64,000 nucleotides of DNA from Actinomadura parmotrematis (GCF_019458805.1 NZ_JAIBOA010000002.1:62001-126000), one strand, 5' to 3'; numbered from the stretch's first letter, positions 40,061 to 48,652 are shown. Numbers and translations are program-made. The notes: generated from the letters alone by a model not told the origin.

Positions 40061-40612
40061 TCAGACCCCGAGGACCCGGACGGCCGGGTGGTGCTCGGTG
40101 TTGAGGTAGAGCTTCTCCCGGGTGCCGTCCTGCTCCAGTTCCAGGACGAGCCGGTACCGGTAGAGGCCCGGCTCGGCGGTGCCGAGGATCGTGCCGGCCC
40201 AGTAGTAGTAGACGGGCGTGAACGGCGACCGCATCTTGTCGGGCATGCCGTAGATCTTCAGTTCGGAGCAGAGCCGCCGCTCGGCGACGTCCTCCTCGTC
40301 GCCGCGCTCGGTGTCCAGGAACACCAGATTGTTGATCTTGGGCATGGGCGGCCAGGCGCCGTCCGGCCGCTTGTCCATCTCGATCGGCCGGATGATCCAG
40401 TTGAGCACCTGGCCCTGCTTGCAGACCGTCTCCAGCCGCCCGGTGCCCTGCCCGGCGCCGCCGACGCTGTTGTCCATCATGTAGAGCGCGTCCTTCAGGC
40501 TCCCGGTGCGGGTGGCGCGCTCCATGTCGACCAGCGTGACGATGTTGAGCTGCACGGAGTTGAGCTGGCCGGCGTTCGACCGCTGCGGCCCGGCCTCGCG
40601 GGTGCTGTCCAT
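40061..40612 (-). CDS. PixA/AidA-like inclusion-body family protein, paralogue D
   Basis: A 183-aa protein, the last gene of the six-gene operon. It shares with the next three genes the pattern VxLVD near the N-terminus (NIVTLVDMERA), an aromatic/Asp strand (ALYMMDNS), a GQGTGRL-type turn, CKQGQVLNWIIRPIEM, and a late W-G-x-I strand with GLYRYRLVLEL. GxGTxxL followed by GqxLxW resembles the PixA/AidA inclusion-body proteins of Gram-negative bacteria (recalled, not searched). No enzyme motif or signal peptide is visible. ATG 40612 follows GGGAGGAGGA and is 13 bp from the upstream paralogue. Confidence 0.62.
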   Translation of the reverse strand: MDSTREAGPQRSNAGQLNSVQLNIVTLVDMERATRTGSLKDALYMMDNSVGGAGQGTGRLETVCKQGQVLNWIIRPIEMDKRPDGAWPPMPKINNLVFLDTERGDEEDVAERRLCSELKIYGMPDKMRSPFTPVYYYWAGTILGTAEPGLYRYRLVLELEQDGTREKLYLNTEHHPAVRVLGV

Positions 40613-40625
40613 GCGTCCTCCTCCC

Positions 40626-41057
40626 TCAGCCGACCAGCGCCGGCCGCAGCGTCGTCGTGATCGGCTCGGTGCGGGTGCCGAGGCGCAGCCTGACCTGGTA
40701 GTGCGCGACGTCCGGGGCGCCCGGCTTCACCGTGGCCGTCCAGTAGGTGATGTCGGTGCCGGGGTAGGTGTGCCGCTCGGGCTCGCACACCTCGGGGTCG
40801 ACGACGATGGCGTCGATCGCCGCGTAGGTCTCGCACTCCAGCGAGATGACGTTCCAGAGCAGCCGGTCGCCCGCGCGGACGCGGGTGCGCAGCTCCTCGG
40901 TGCCGAGGCCGGTGGACCCGGCCGCCCGGTTGGTGTCGTACAGGTAGAGGTTGCCGTGCAGGCTGCGGGACGCGAGCGCGCCGACGCAGTCGACGACGGC
41001 GGTGATGGAGATCGGCCGGTCGGTGCCCGGCCTGCTCTTCTTGGACTTCGAGGGCAT
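40626..41057 (-). CDS. PixA/AidA-like family protein, paralogue C
   Basis: A 143-aa protein with the core ISITAVVDCVGALAS, NLYLYDTNRAAGSTGLGTEEL, VRAGDRLLWNVISLE, AIDAIVVDP, TYWTATVKPG and HYQVRLRLG. It is the shortest clear version of the repeated fold: a beta-sandwich-like series of strands. The N-terminus is Lys/Ser-rich (PSKSKKSRPG). ATG 41057 follows GAAGGAG, 22 bp after paralogue B. Role unknown; see the entry for 40061-40612 for the family argument. Confidence 0.62.
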   Translation of the reverse strand: MPSKSKKSRPGTDRPISITAVVDCVGALASRSLHGNLYLYDTNRAAGSTGLGTEELRTRVRAGDRLLWNVISLECETYAAIDAIVVDPEVCEPERHTYPGTDITYWTATVKPGAPDVAHYQVRLRLGTRTEPITTTLRPALVG

Positions 41058-41079
41058 CTGCCGCTCCTTCGGGCGCGGG

Positions 41080-41892
41080 CTAGGCGGGCGGGGCCGCCGG
41101 GGCGGCGGGCGGGGCCGGGTACACCGGCAGCAGGCCGAGGCCGCCGCCGGTGAAGGCGTTGCGCTTCGGCTCGGTGACGACGCGGAGGCGCGCCTCGCAG
41201 GTGAGGTCGACCGCCTCCCAGCGGAGCCCGGCGTCGCGCTCCACCAGCTCGTGGAGCTGGACGTGCATCGTGTAGGCGTAGGTGCCGGGCCGGGCGGTGT
41301 CGATGGTCGCCGACCAGTACCAGCCGTCGGTGACCATGTCCGGGGAGCCGTACTCCGCCGGGTAGATGATCTTCTCGTCGACGGCCTCGCCGGTGATGTC
41401 GGTGATGATCGGGGTGGCGTAGTTGTGCGCGGCGGCCGCGTCCGCGCCGCTGACCGGCCGGCCGGTGACGTCCAGGACCTTGCGGCTGGTGAGGCCGCGG
41501 GCGCCCCGGGTGCTCCGCACCCGCGTCCCGATGTCGCGGCGGATCCGGTTGACGCCGCCCGCCGCCTCGTCGTCCGCGCCGTCGGCGAGCGCCCGCAGGT
41601 CGTCGAGGGCCTGCTGGTCGATCTGCCGGGACCGCTCGGCGGCGTAGCCGCGCGGGACGGTCGGGGGGATGCCGCCGAGCGCGTAGGGCAGCCAGTTCAG
41701 CACCTGCTCGGTGCCCTGCGAGCCGTCGCTCCAGTAGGAGCCGTTGACGGCGGTCACCAGGTCGCCGGTGCCCTCGCCGGTGGAGCCCTGGAACCTCATG
41801 TTGTCGAAGACGTACACGTTGTCGTCGAGCGTGCGGTCGCGCAGCGCACCGCCGATGTCGACCAGCACGATGATCGCCAGTTGCTGGGCCAT
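41080..41892 (-). CDS. PixA/AidA-like family protein with insertion, paralogue B
   Basis: A 270-aa member, longest of the four. It has the common start (LAIIVLVDIGGALRDRTL, NVYVFDNMRFQGSTGEGTGDL, EQVLNWLPYAL), then an inserted helical stretch of about 75 residues rich in Arg/Asp/Ala (ERSRQIDQQALDDLRALADG) before the shared ending (DGWYWSATIDTARPGTYAYT, VQLHELVER). The C-terminus is a Pro/Ala tail. ATG 41892 follows GGAAAGG. Situated between paralogues A and C with gaps of 53 and 22 bp. Confidence 0.62.
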   Translation of the reverse strand: MAQQLAIIVLVDIGGALRDRTLDDNVYVFDNMRFQGSTGEGTGDLVTAVNGSYWSDGSQGTEQVLNWLPYALGGIPPTVPRGYAAERSRQIDQQALDDLRALADGADDEAAGGVNRIRRDIGTRVRSTRGARGLTSRKVLDVTGRPVSGADAAAAHNYATPIITDITGEAVDEKIIYPAEYGSPDMVTDGWYWSATIDTARPGTYAYTMHVQLHELVERDAGLRWEAVDLTCEARLRVVTEPKRNAFTGGGLGLLPVYPAPPAAPAAPPA

Positions 41893-41945
41893 GGCCCGCC
41901 TTTCCGTCGGGTTCGGCTGTCGTCCGGCCGTCGGGCCGGCGGGGG

Positions 41946-42368
41946 CTAGGGGCACATGAGGGCGGGTGAGTCGACGTGCAGCACCGCGTGCGGGCCCTCG
42001 TGCATCTGCAGCTCCAGCCGGTACCGGTGCGGCACGCCGGGCGCCAGGTAGGGGACGACGCCGGACCACACGTTGACGTCGAGGTTCTCGCCGGGCTCGG
42101 GGTCGGGCCGCGCGGGCCCGGCCGGCTGCCCGTCGGGGCCGAGGAAGACGATGTCGCGGATCTCCACGGGCGTCTGCACGTCCACCGCGAGCGCCGACCA
42201 CTGCACGACCTGGCCCGGCTGCACGACCGTGCAGAGGTCGGGGGTGCCGCGGCCGGTGCTCTCGAAGGCGCTGTCGTCGACGAGGCCGAGGTTGCCGTTG
42301 CCGAGGCCGCCGTCCGACAGCGCGCCGACGACGTCGACGAGCGCGATGATGTTCACTTTCGGGTTCAC
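41946..42368 (-). CDS. PixA/AidA-like family protein, paralogue A
   Basis: A 140-aa protein: VNIIALVDVVGALSDGGLG, NLGLVDDSAFESTGRGTPDL, VQPGQVVQWSALAVDVQTP, IRDIVFLGPDGQ, VNVWSGVVPYLAPG and RYRLELQMHEG. It is the first of the four paralogues, 28 bp after the ANL-type ligase gene. GTG 42368 follows AAGGAG. As with its paralogues, no catalytic residues are conserved, so a structural, binding or self-assembling role is more likely than catalysis. Confidence 0.62.
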   Translation of the reverse strand: MNPKVNIIALVDVVGALSDGGLGNGNLGLVDDSAFESTGRGTPDLCTVVQPGQVVQWSALAVDVQTPVEIRDIVFLGPDGQPAGPARPDPEPGENLDVNVWSGVVPYLAPGVPHRYRLELQMHEGPHAVLHVDSPALMCP

Positions 42369-42396
42369 TGCCTGCTCTCCTTCGGGCTGCCGGCCG

Positions 42397-43977
42397 CTAG
42401 CCGCGGTCGCGGACGAGGGGGACCTTGCCGACGGGCGTCCGCTCGATCTCCGGCGCCGCCCGGTGCACGAACACCAGGTGGAAGGTGTAGCCGGTGCGCT
42501 CGACGGACGCCGGGTCGGCCTCGCGGTCGTTGAACAGCGACAGCGAGCGCGGCAGCGCCCGCAGGAACGCGCGGTGCACGCCGGCCGGGCCGAGCGCGGC
42601 CTCCAGCGTGTAGGCGAGGCCGGCCGGGTCGTCCACCGCGGCGAGGAGCGTGACCGCGCGCGTCTCGCGGTGGTTGACGAACTGCACCTCGTGCGCGATC
42701 TCGTCCAGGTCGAGGGCCGCCGCGGCGCGCAGCTCGTCGCGGACGGCGTCCAGCGTGAGCGCCGCCGAGTACTGGCTGTCGCCGAGGTGCAGGACGTCGC
42801 CGGTGCGGCCGGCGAACTCGAACTGCTGGGTGCGCAGGTCGGGCCGGTCGATCCGGGGGCGCCGCACCATCCGGTCGCCGAGCCGGAGCCGCAGCAGCGG
42901 CGCCTCGTGCGCGTGCAGCCGGGTGACGACGAGCTCGCCCTCCTCGCCCTCGCCGACCCAGCGGCCGTCCTCGTCGACGATCTCGACCAGGTGCAGGCCC
43001 GGCACCGCCGCCAGGTGCGGCGAGGTGTCGCGGAGCTGCAGGCCGATCGTCTCGGCCTGGGTGGCGGCGAAGTAGCTGAGGATGGCGAGGTCGGGGTAGA
43101 CCGCCTTCAGCTCGGTCCGCTTGCGGTGCGGCAGGACGCCGCTGCCGTACAGCGCGACGCGGAAGCTCTCGCGGGCCTCCTGCGGCATGCCGGCGCCGAG
43201 GTCGGCGAGGATCGCGACGCCGGCGGTGATGCCCATCAGCGCCTTCGGCCCCGGGTAGGAGAACATGTGCTCCAGGACGGGCCCGGTGACGGGCCCGGCG
43301 CCGATGTAGTTGACGCCGGGGACGTTCTGCAGCACGCCGCCGACCATCGTGCCGCTGCTCCACATCTGGTAGTCGGCGAGGTTGGTGAACAGCCAGCGCG
43401 GGTCGGGGCCGTGCAGGTAGGCGCCGAGCTGGTGCTCGCCCATGAACCGGCCGGCGATGCGGTAGGTGTGCCGCAGCTCGCGCAGCGAGTAGACGATCTC
43501 CAGGGGGCGGCCGCCGGTGGTGCCGCCGCTCGCCACCACCTCGAACCCGCCGCGGGCGAGCGGCACGACCATGCCGGGCCGGTCGCCCATGAACAGGTCG
43601 CGCTGCTCGTCCTTGCCGGCGACCGGGATCTGCTGCCACTCCTCGAACGTCGCGCAGGCGCCGGTGACGCCGGCGTCCTTCAGCCGGTCCCGCCAGAGCG
43701 GGTTCAGCATGACGGTGTTGACCATCTGCTCCAGGCGGCGCAGCACCAGGGCGTCCTGGACGGCGTGCGGCACCTGGCTGTAGGACGTGCCGCAGGCGCG
43801 GGCGCAGTCGCGCATCTTGCCCGCGAAGGACGGCAGGCCGGGGACGTCGTCGACGGTTCCGGGCGCGATCTCGGCGTCCGGGATGAGGCGCGCCGCGAGT
43901 TCGGCGGCCTCCCCGGGCGCGGGGCCGTCCGCCGCGCGGCGCGGGCGGGCCTGGCGGGTCGAGCGGGTCGGGCTCAT
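42397..43977 (-). CDS. ANL-superfamily adenylating enzyme (phenylacetate-CoA ligase / EhpF-like)
   Basis: A 526-aa AMP-forming ligase. The phosphate-binding loop is VVASGGTTGGRPLEIVYS, an A5-like acidic stretch follows (YFAATQAETIGLQL), then EDGRWVGEGEEGELVVTRL, RLGDRMVRRPRIDRP and a C-terminal RTPVGKVPLV that places the catalytic lysine. The shape fits the PaaK/EhpF branch, which adenylates aryl or short carboxylic acids for CoA or protein transfer; the substrate is unknown. No carrier-protein gene is near. ATG 43977 is favoured over ATG 43983 because AAGGGGGA is then correctly spaced. It follows the PLP decarboxylase gene by 49 bp. Confidence 0.82.
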   Translation of the reverse strand: MSPTRSTRQARPRRAADGPAPGEAAELAARLIPDAEIAPGTVDDVPGLPSFAGKMRDCARACGTSYSQVPHAVQDALVLRRLEQMVNTVMLNPLWRDRLKDAGVTGACATFEEWQQIPVAGKDEQRDLFMGDRPGMVVPLARGGFEVVASGGTTGGRPLEIVYSLRELRHTYRIAGRFMGEHQLGAYLHGPDPRWLFTNLADYQMWSSGTMVGGVLQNVPGVNYIGAGPVTGPVLEHMFSYPGPKALMGITAGVAILADLGAGMPQEARESFRVALYGSGVLPHRKRTELKAVYPDLAILSYFAATQAETIGLQLRDTSPHLAAVPGLHLVEIVDEDGRWVGEGEEGELVVTRLHAHEAPLLRLRLGDRMVRRPRIDRPDLRTQQFEFAGRTGDVLHLGDSQYSAALTLDAVRDELRAAAALDLDEIAHEVQFVNHRETRAVTLLAAVDDPAGLAYTLEAALGPAGVHRAFLRALPRSLSLFNDREADPASVERTGYTFHLVFVHRAAPEIERTPVGKVPLVRDRG

Positions 43978-44026
43978 GGGCATTCCCCCTTGCTGGCGTG
44001 CCTGCCGGCGTGCGTGTGCCGCCGGG

Positions 44027-45550
44027 TCACCGGTCCGCGCCCTCGGCGAGCAGGGCCCGGCCGGCGTCGCGGATCTCCGCGAGGAGCATCCGGACGTGGT
44101 CGAGGGTGGTGTGGTGGCTCATCAGCACCGCGCGGAGCGCGGCGGTGCCGTCGATGTCGACCTTGGAGATGAAGAACGAGCCGCCGCCGCGCACCCGGTT
44201 GCGGACGGCGTTCTGGAAGCGGTGCACGTCGGGCGCGGCGAGGCCGCGCGGCCGGTGCCGGAAGCACAGGATGTTGGCCTGCGGGGCGTGCACCGCCTCG
44301 AAGTCGGGCTCGGCGAGCAGCAGCCCGTGCGCGTCGCGGGCCAGCCGGCAGACGTGCTCGATCTTCTGCGCGAACAGGGCCGGGCCGTGCATCGCCCAGA
44401 GCGTCCACAGCGGCATGATCATCGGGCGCTTGGTGCACTCGAAGTTGCGGCCGCCGCTGTCGAGCGCGGCGTACTCGTCGGGCTCCTCGTCGAACACGTA
44501 GCTGGCGCGCTGCCGGAACGCGCCGAGGCTCCGCGCGCCGTCCCGGTAGAACAGCATCGTGCAGGGCGCGGGGACGAACATCAGCTTGTGCGCGTCCCAG
44601 GTCAGCGAGTCGGCGTGCTCGACGCCGCGCAGGCGCCCGCGCAGCTCGCCCGACACCAGCAGGCTCGCGCCGTGTGCGCCGTCCACGTGCAGCCAGAGGC
44701 CGTGCTCGCGGCAGAGGCCGGCGAGCTCGTCCAGCGGGTCGAACGCGCCGACGGACGTGGTGCCGGCCGAGGCGACCAGGCAGAACACCGACAGGCCGCG
44801 GCGGCGGGCGGCGGCGAGGGCGGGCCCGGCGCGGCGCACGTCGATGCGGCGGGCGGCGTCGAGCGGCAGCCGGACGATCTGGGTCTCGCCGATGCCCATG
44901 ACGCCGGCCGCGCGGGTGACGCTGTAATGCGCGTCGGCGCCGACGGCGACGGCGGGCCGCACCCCGTCGGTGCCGCCGCGCGTCCAGAGGGCGGGGAAGG
45001 CGCGGGCGCGGGCGGCGAGCAGCGCGGTGAGGTTGGCGAGCGAGCCGCCGGAGGTGGTGACCATGGCGGCGGCCGCGGGATCCCAGCCGATGAGCCGGCC
45101 GAGCTCCTCCCCCATGATCCGCTCGGCGACGCTGGGGAGCTGCCCGGCCTCGTAGAACGAGGCGGGCTGGCTCACCATCGCGCCGGCGAAGTCCATCACG
45201 CCGGCGAGCGGGACGACGCCGGAGAACTGGCGGCCCATCGCGCCGGGCGAGTGCACCGGGATGCCGGTCCGCACGTACAGGTCCATGATCGCGTCGAGCC
45301 GGGCCGGGTCGTGCGGCGCGATCCGGTCGCGCTCGGCGGTCATCAGCGCCCGCGCCGCGGCGGTCAGCTCGGCCGGGTCGGTGAGCGCGAGCCCGCGCAC
45401 CGACAGGTCGGTCAGGGGCCCGGCGAGCCGGGCCGCGACGGCGCCCGCGCTCTCGCGGAAGCGCCGCGCGTCGAACGCCTCCCCCACGCCTTCCCCGGGC
45501 GGGGCGGAAGGCGCGGCGGGCGCCGCGCAGCGGTCATCGATCTGGGTCAC
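44027..45550 (-). CDS. Group II pyridoxal-phosphate decarboxylase (diaminobutyrate/glutamate/aromatic type)
   Basis: A 507-aa fold-type I PLP enzyme. Landmarks are GRQFSGVVPLAGV, VTTSGGSLANLTALLAAR, VASAGTTSVGAFDPLDEL, LWLHVDGAHGASLL (PLP Asp) and SLTWDAHKLMFVP with the Schiff-base lysine. The length and the substrate-loop region fit L-2,4-diaminobutyrate or cysteine-sulfinate decarboxylase-like enzymes. It would produce an amine, potentially the partner of the acid activated by the neighbouring ligase. GTG 45550 (VTQIDDRC) follows AGGAGACGG; ATG 45616 is in frame but lacks a ribosome-binding site. First gene of the PixA-like operon. Confidence 0.85.
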   Translation of the reverse strand: MTQIDDRCAAPAAPSAPPGEGVGEAFDARRFRESAGAVAARLAGPLTDLSVRGLALTDPAELTAAARALMTAERDRIAPHDPARLDAIMDLYVRTGIPVHSPGAMGRQFSGVVPLAGVMDFAGAMVSQPASFYEAGQLPSVAERIMGEELGRLIGWDPAAAAMVTTSGGSLANLTALLAARARAFPALWTRGGTDGVRPAVAVGADAHYSVTRAAGVMGIGETQIVRLPLDAARRIDVRRAGPALAAARRRGLSVFCLVASAGTTSVGAFDPLDELAGLCREHGLWLHVDGAHGASLLVSGELRGRLRGVEHADSLTWDAHKLMFVPAPCTMLFYRDGARSLGAFRQRASYVFDEEPDEYAALDSGGRNFECTKRPMIMPLWTLWAMHGPALFAQKIEHVCRLARDAHGLLLAEPDFEAVHAPQANILCFRHRPRGLAAPDVHRFQNAVRNRVRGGGSFFISKVDIDGTAALRAVLMSHHTTLDHVRMLLAEIRDAGRALLAEGADR

Positions 45551-45864
45551 AACCGTCTCCTCGAAAGGCGCGTCTTCGATCGGCTTTTCCGGCGGCGCCG
45601 GCGATCCGGAGGCCATTGATCGACGGAATCCGACCGGCGCCGGGACTTTCCGGAAAACGACCTACCGCAGGCCACGCTAGGAAGCCGACCCACGCCTTGA
45701 CCAGTATCTGACCACATCCGGCAATGGTGTGATCACTTGGCGTGACGGGCCTCCTGGACCGTTCCGGCGTGCTAGAACGCGAGGCGCGACGGCTTCATGG
45801 CGCATTAGCAAAGGGCCACCGGGGACTCAAGGAAACACTTCCCTAACGGAAGGCGGTCGGCCCC

Positions 45865-45993
45865 GTGAATTCGATCACCGCGGGAACCGCGACGCGCGCC
45901 GCCACCAGCGACGTCATCCGGCGGAAACAGATCGCCGTACCACTTTCACCGGCCGGCGCACTCCGGAAGTGCATTCCTCACCATGTGAAATAA
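45865..45993 (+). CDS. Possible 42-residue peptide gene in the 45617-46062 gap
   Basis: The 45551-46062 gap is less GC-rich than its surroundings and has no long gene. One short plus-strand frame, GTG 45865 to TAA 45991, encodes a basic Thr/Ala-rich peptide (starts MNSITAGTATRAATSDVIRR, ends RKCIPHHVK). A GGAAGG lies about 12 bases upstream of the GTG. GC at third positions is near 70%, well below neighbouring genes, which argues against a normal gene but would not exclude a peptide precursor. It is divergent from the PLP decarboxylase operon and ends at the terminator hairpin. Confidence 0.22.
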   Translation: MNSITAGTATRAATSDVIRRKQIAVPLSPAGALRKCIPHHVK

Positions 45994-46018
45994 AAAAGCG
46001 CGCACCCTTAGGTGCGCG
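45992..46018 (-). terminator. Rho-independent terminator of the fprB operon
   Basis: An 8-bp stem (CGCGCACC 45999-46006 with GGTGCGCG 46011-46018) and a 4-nt loop; on the minus strand it is followed by a T-tract (AAAAAA at 45992-45997 on plus). It lies 44 bp past the stop of the ferredoxin-NADP reductase gene. Confidence 0.88.
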
Positions 46019-46062
46019 AACTGGCCGGGGCGCGCCGCCGTCCGGGCGGCGCGCCCTCGCCG

Positions 46063-47556
46063 TCAGCCGACGGGCCGCAGGCCCTTCAGGAGCCGCTCCA
46101 GCTCGGCCGGCGCGGGCAGCGGGCCCGTGGCGGCGTGGTCGTCCAGCAGGTGCCGGACGGTCTCCTGGGCGCACGACTTGTTGGTGCCGAGGAACCCGGT
46201 CGGGCCCCGCTTGATCCAGCCCGCCGCGTAGACGCCGGGCAGCGGGATGCCGTCCACGCCGTCGAGGACGCGTCCTCCGGCGTTCGGCAGGACGCCGCGC
46301 GCCTCGTCGAACGGCAGGCCCGGCAGCGGCCGGCCCTTGTAGCCGATCGAGGACAGTACGAGCCCGGCCTCCAGCAGCTCGGGCGCGCCCGCCGGCTCGA
46401 CGCCGCCGCCGTCCACCGGGCGGTTGCGGACGAGCTCGACGCCCTCGGCGCGGTCGCCGCCCGCCACGCGGACGGGGCCGGACAGGTAGCGCAGCACGAT
46501 CCGCTTGCGGCCGGGCGCGGGGGCGGGCAGCGCGGCGACCTCGCGCAGCAGCCGCGACTTCGGGTCGTCGCCGTCCAGGGCGGCGCCGCCGGTGTCGACG
46601 ACGAGCGCGGCGTGCGGGCTGCCCATCAGCCCGATCAGCTCGGGGACGGTGAACGCCGAGTGCTCGGGGCCGCGGCGGGCCACCACCACGACCTCCTCGA
46701 CGCGGCTCTCGCGGAGCGCGGCGAGCGCGTGCGGGGCGATGTCGGTGCCGGCGAGCGCGCCCGGGTCGGTGGTGAGGACGCGCGCGACGTCCAGCGCGAC
46801 GTTGCCGTTGCCGATGATGACGGCGCGGCGGTGCGACAGGTCGAACGGCCGGTCCGCCTGGTCGGGGTGGCCGTTGTACCAGGCGACGAACTCGGTGGCG
46901 GTGCCCGCCAGCTCGTGGCCGGGGACGTCCAGGCGCCGGTCGGACGCCGCGCCGGCGGCGTAGACGACGGCGTGGTGGTGCGCGAGCAGCTCCTCGTGGG
47001 TGACGTCGCGGCCGACCTCGACGCCGGTGTACAGGTGGAAGCCGTCCTGGAGGGCGATCCGGTCGAACAGGTCGGCGACCCGGCGGGTCCGGGCGTGGTC
47101 GGGGGCGACGCCCGCCCAGGCCAGCCCGTAGGGCACCGGCAGCCGCTCGAAGACGTTGACGCGCGCGCCGGGCACGGTGAGCAGCTCGTCCGCGGCGTAC
47201 ATCGCCGCCGGCCCCGACCCGACGATCGCGACGCGCAGCGGCTCGCGCCCGGCGGGCGCGGTGAGCGGCGGCAGGACCGGCGCGAGCAGCGGGCGCGGCC
47301 GCGGCTCCCTGTAGTAGCCGGCGTTCAGCGTGACGAACGGGAGCTGCGCGGGCGCGAGCGCCGACTCGGGCGCGATCGCCTCCACCGGGCAGGCGCTCAC
47401 GCAGGCGCCGCAGTCGACGCAGGCCGCCGGGTCGATGTAGAGCATCTCGGCCGTGGCGAAGTCCGGCTCGTCGGGGGTGGGGTGGATGCAGTTGACCGGG
47501 CAGGCGTAGACGCAGGAGGCGTCGCCGCAGCACGACTGGGTGACCACGTGGGGCAT
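46063..47556 (-). CDS. fprB: Ferredoxin/ferredoxin-NADP+ reductase fusion (FprB-like)
   Basis: A 497-aa protein. An N-terminal ferredoxin domain has two cluster motifs: SCCGDASCVYACPVNCIHP and CVDCGACVSACPVEAI. The adrenodoxin-reductase-like flavoprotein part has the FAD loop VAIVGSGPAAMYAADEL, VFERLPVPYGLAWAGVAPDH, the NADP loop VIIGNGNVALDVARVL, VVARRGPEHSAFT and the FAD-closing GVYAAGWIKRGPTGFLGTNK. This is the FprB arrangement of mycobacteria. It would pass electrons from NADPH to the adjacent AurF-like diiron protein, whose homologue Rv0885 also neighbours fprB. ATG 47556. Confidence 0.93.
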   Translation of the reverse strand: MPHVVTQSCCGDASCVYACPVNCIHPTPDEPDFATAEMLYIDPAACVDCGACVSACPVEAIAPESALAPAQLPFVTLNAGYYREPRPRPLLAPVLPPLTAPAGREPLRVAIVGSGPAAMYAADELLTVPGARVNVFERLPVPYGLAWAGVAPDHARTRRVADLFDRIALQDGFHLYTGVEVGRDVTHEELLAHHHAVVYAAGAASDRRLDVPGHELAGTATEFVAWYNGHPDQADRPFDLSHRRAVIIGNGNVALDVARVLTTDPGALAGTDIAPHALAALRESRVEEVVVVARRGPEHSAFTVPELIGLMGSPHAALVVDTGGAALDGDDPKSRLLREVAALPAPAPGRKRIVLRYLSGPVRVAGGDRAEGVELVRNRPVDGGGVEPAGAPELLEAGLVLSSIGYKGRPLPGLPFDEARGVLPNAGGRVLDGVDGIPLPGVYAAGWIKRGPTGFLGTNKSCAQETVRHLLDDHAATGPLPAPAELERLLKGLRPVG

Positions 47557-47608
47557 GGGGCGGGTCCTTGCTGAGCGGGGCGCGGTGCGGGCGGGGGCGG
47601 CCGGGCGG

Positions 47609-48610
47609 TCAGGCCGCGGCGCGGGCGCGCCGGTCGGGCTCGCCGCGGAAGCGGGCGACCCGGCCGTCGATGCCGCACATCCGCCAGAGGGCACGGGAGG
47701 CGGGGTTCATCAGGTCGAGCTCCTCGGCGAGCTTGCGGACGTCGCCGAAGAAGCCCCGCATGATGTCCTTGGACTTGGGGTTCTTCCAGAACGCCTCGCG
47801 CATGACCTTGCGCGGGATGCCGTGCTCCTTGGCGAGGTCGCGCGGCGGCGCCATGATGGCGCCGGCGAGCCAGCGCATGACCAGCGGGAACGCGAGGGAC
47901 GTCGCGCCCTTGGCGACGCGGCCCTGGCGGGCGACGCGCTCCTGGAGGAAGCGGTGCGCGAAGGAGATGTGCCGCGCCTCCTCGGCGATGTGGATCTCCA
48001 TGGTGCGCAGCACCGCGGGCGGCATGTGCGCGCCCTCGCGGATGATGGCCTTCTGCACGTGGTCGATCGGCTCCTCGCCCGCCAGGATGCCGATGAACAG
48101 CAGCGTCGGGGCGTAGGCCGACAGCGACCAGAGCGGCGAGGTGATCCGGTAGGGCGCCTTCATGCCGGGGACGTCCACGCCGATCCGGTTGACCAGCTCC
48201 TGGAACATCTGGATGTGGTTGCACTCCTCGGTCATCTCGTGGAGGCAGTACCGGAACTCGGGCGAGCCGTTCGGCAGCGTCATGACGTACTGCATCATGC
48301 CGCGGATGAGGATGCTCTCGAAGGCGAGGCCGACCTTGGAGACGTTGGCCTGGCGCCAGCGGCCGATGGCGATCCGCTTCTCCAGCGGCTGCTCCCAGTA
48401 CCAGGGGTGCGCGCCGAGCGGGTCGCTCTCCTTGGACAGCTGCCAGCGCTCGTCCTCGGGGTCGATCCGGTAGTCGGGGCCGTCCCAGTCGATGTCCAGG
48501 TAGGGGTCGAAGCGGCGGTGGACCGAACCCTCGGAGAGCGTGCGCAGCAGCCCGGCGTACTCGCCGTCCGTACGCTCCGCCGCCGCCTTGGTCGTCCCGG
48601 TCGTCGCCAT
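47609..48610 (-). CDS. AurF-like diiron oxygenase (Rv0885-like)
   Basis: A 333-aa ferritin-like diiron protein. Metal-ligand segments are visible: KVGLAFESILIRG (Glu), EMTEECNHIQMFQEL (ExxH), REGAHMPPAVLRTMEIHIAEEARHISFAH (second EExxH). AurF-type enzymes oxidise aryl amines to nitro groups, but the Rv0885-like branch has no established substrate. A metal-rich AGGAGGAGCC ribosome-binding site sits just before ATG 48610. The electron donor is likely FprB, encoded 52 bp downstream. An AT-richer upstream region carries a candidate TetR operator. Confidence 0.87.
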   Translation of the reverse strand: MATTGTTKAAAERTDGEYAGLLRTLSEGSVHRRFDPYLDIDWDGPDYRIDPEDERWQLSKESDPLGAHPWYWEQPLEKRIAIGRWRQANVSKVGLAFESILIRGMMQYVMTLPNGSPEFRYCLHEMTEECNHIQMFQELVNRIGVDVPGMKAPYRITSPLWSLSAYAPTLLFIGILAGEEPIDHVQKAIIREGAHMPPAVLRTMEIHIAEEARHISFAHRFLQERVARQGRVAKGATSLAFPLVMRWLAGAIMAPPRDLAKEHGIPRKVMREAFWKNPKSKDIMRGFFGDVRKLAEELDLMNPASRALWRMCGIDGRVARFRGEPDRRARAAA

Positions 48611-48652
48611 GGCTCCTCCTCCCCGCCGCGAGGGCCGGCCGGCCACCGCGAC

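Noticed and set aside
39876..40109. Repetitive peptide (CGQALWSGAVVRR-type) encoded by the 13-bp array
   Set aside because: A 13-bp unit gives a 39-bp coding period only by chance of open frames; no ribosome-binding site and it runs antisense into the PixA-like gene.
40061..45550. Classical NRPS/PKS or RiPP cluster
   Set aside because: No carrier, condensation or ketosynthase domains and no clear precursor peptide or cyclase; only a stand-alone ANL ligase and a decarboxylase.
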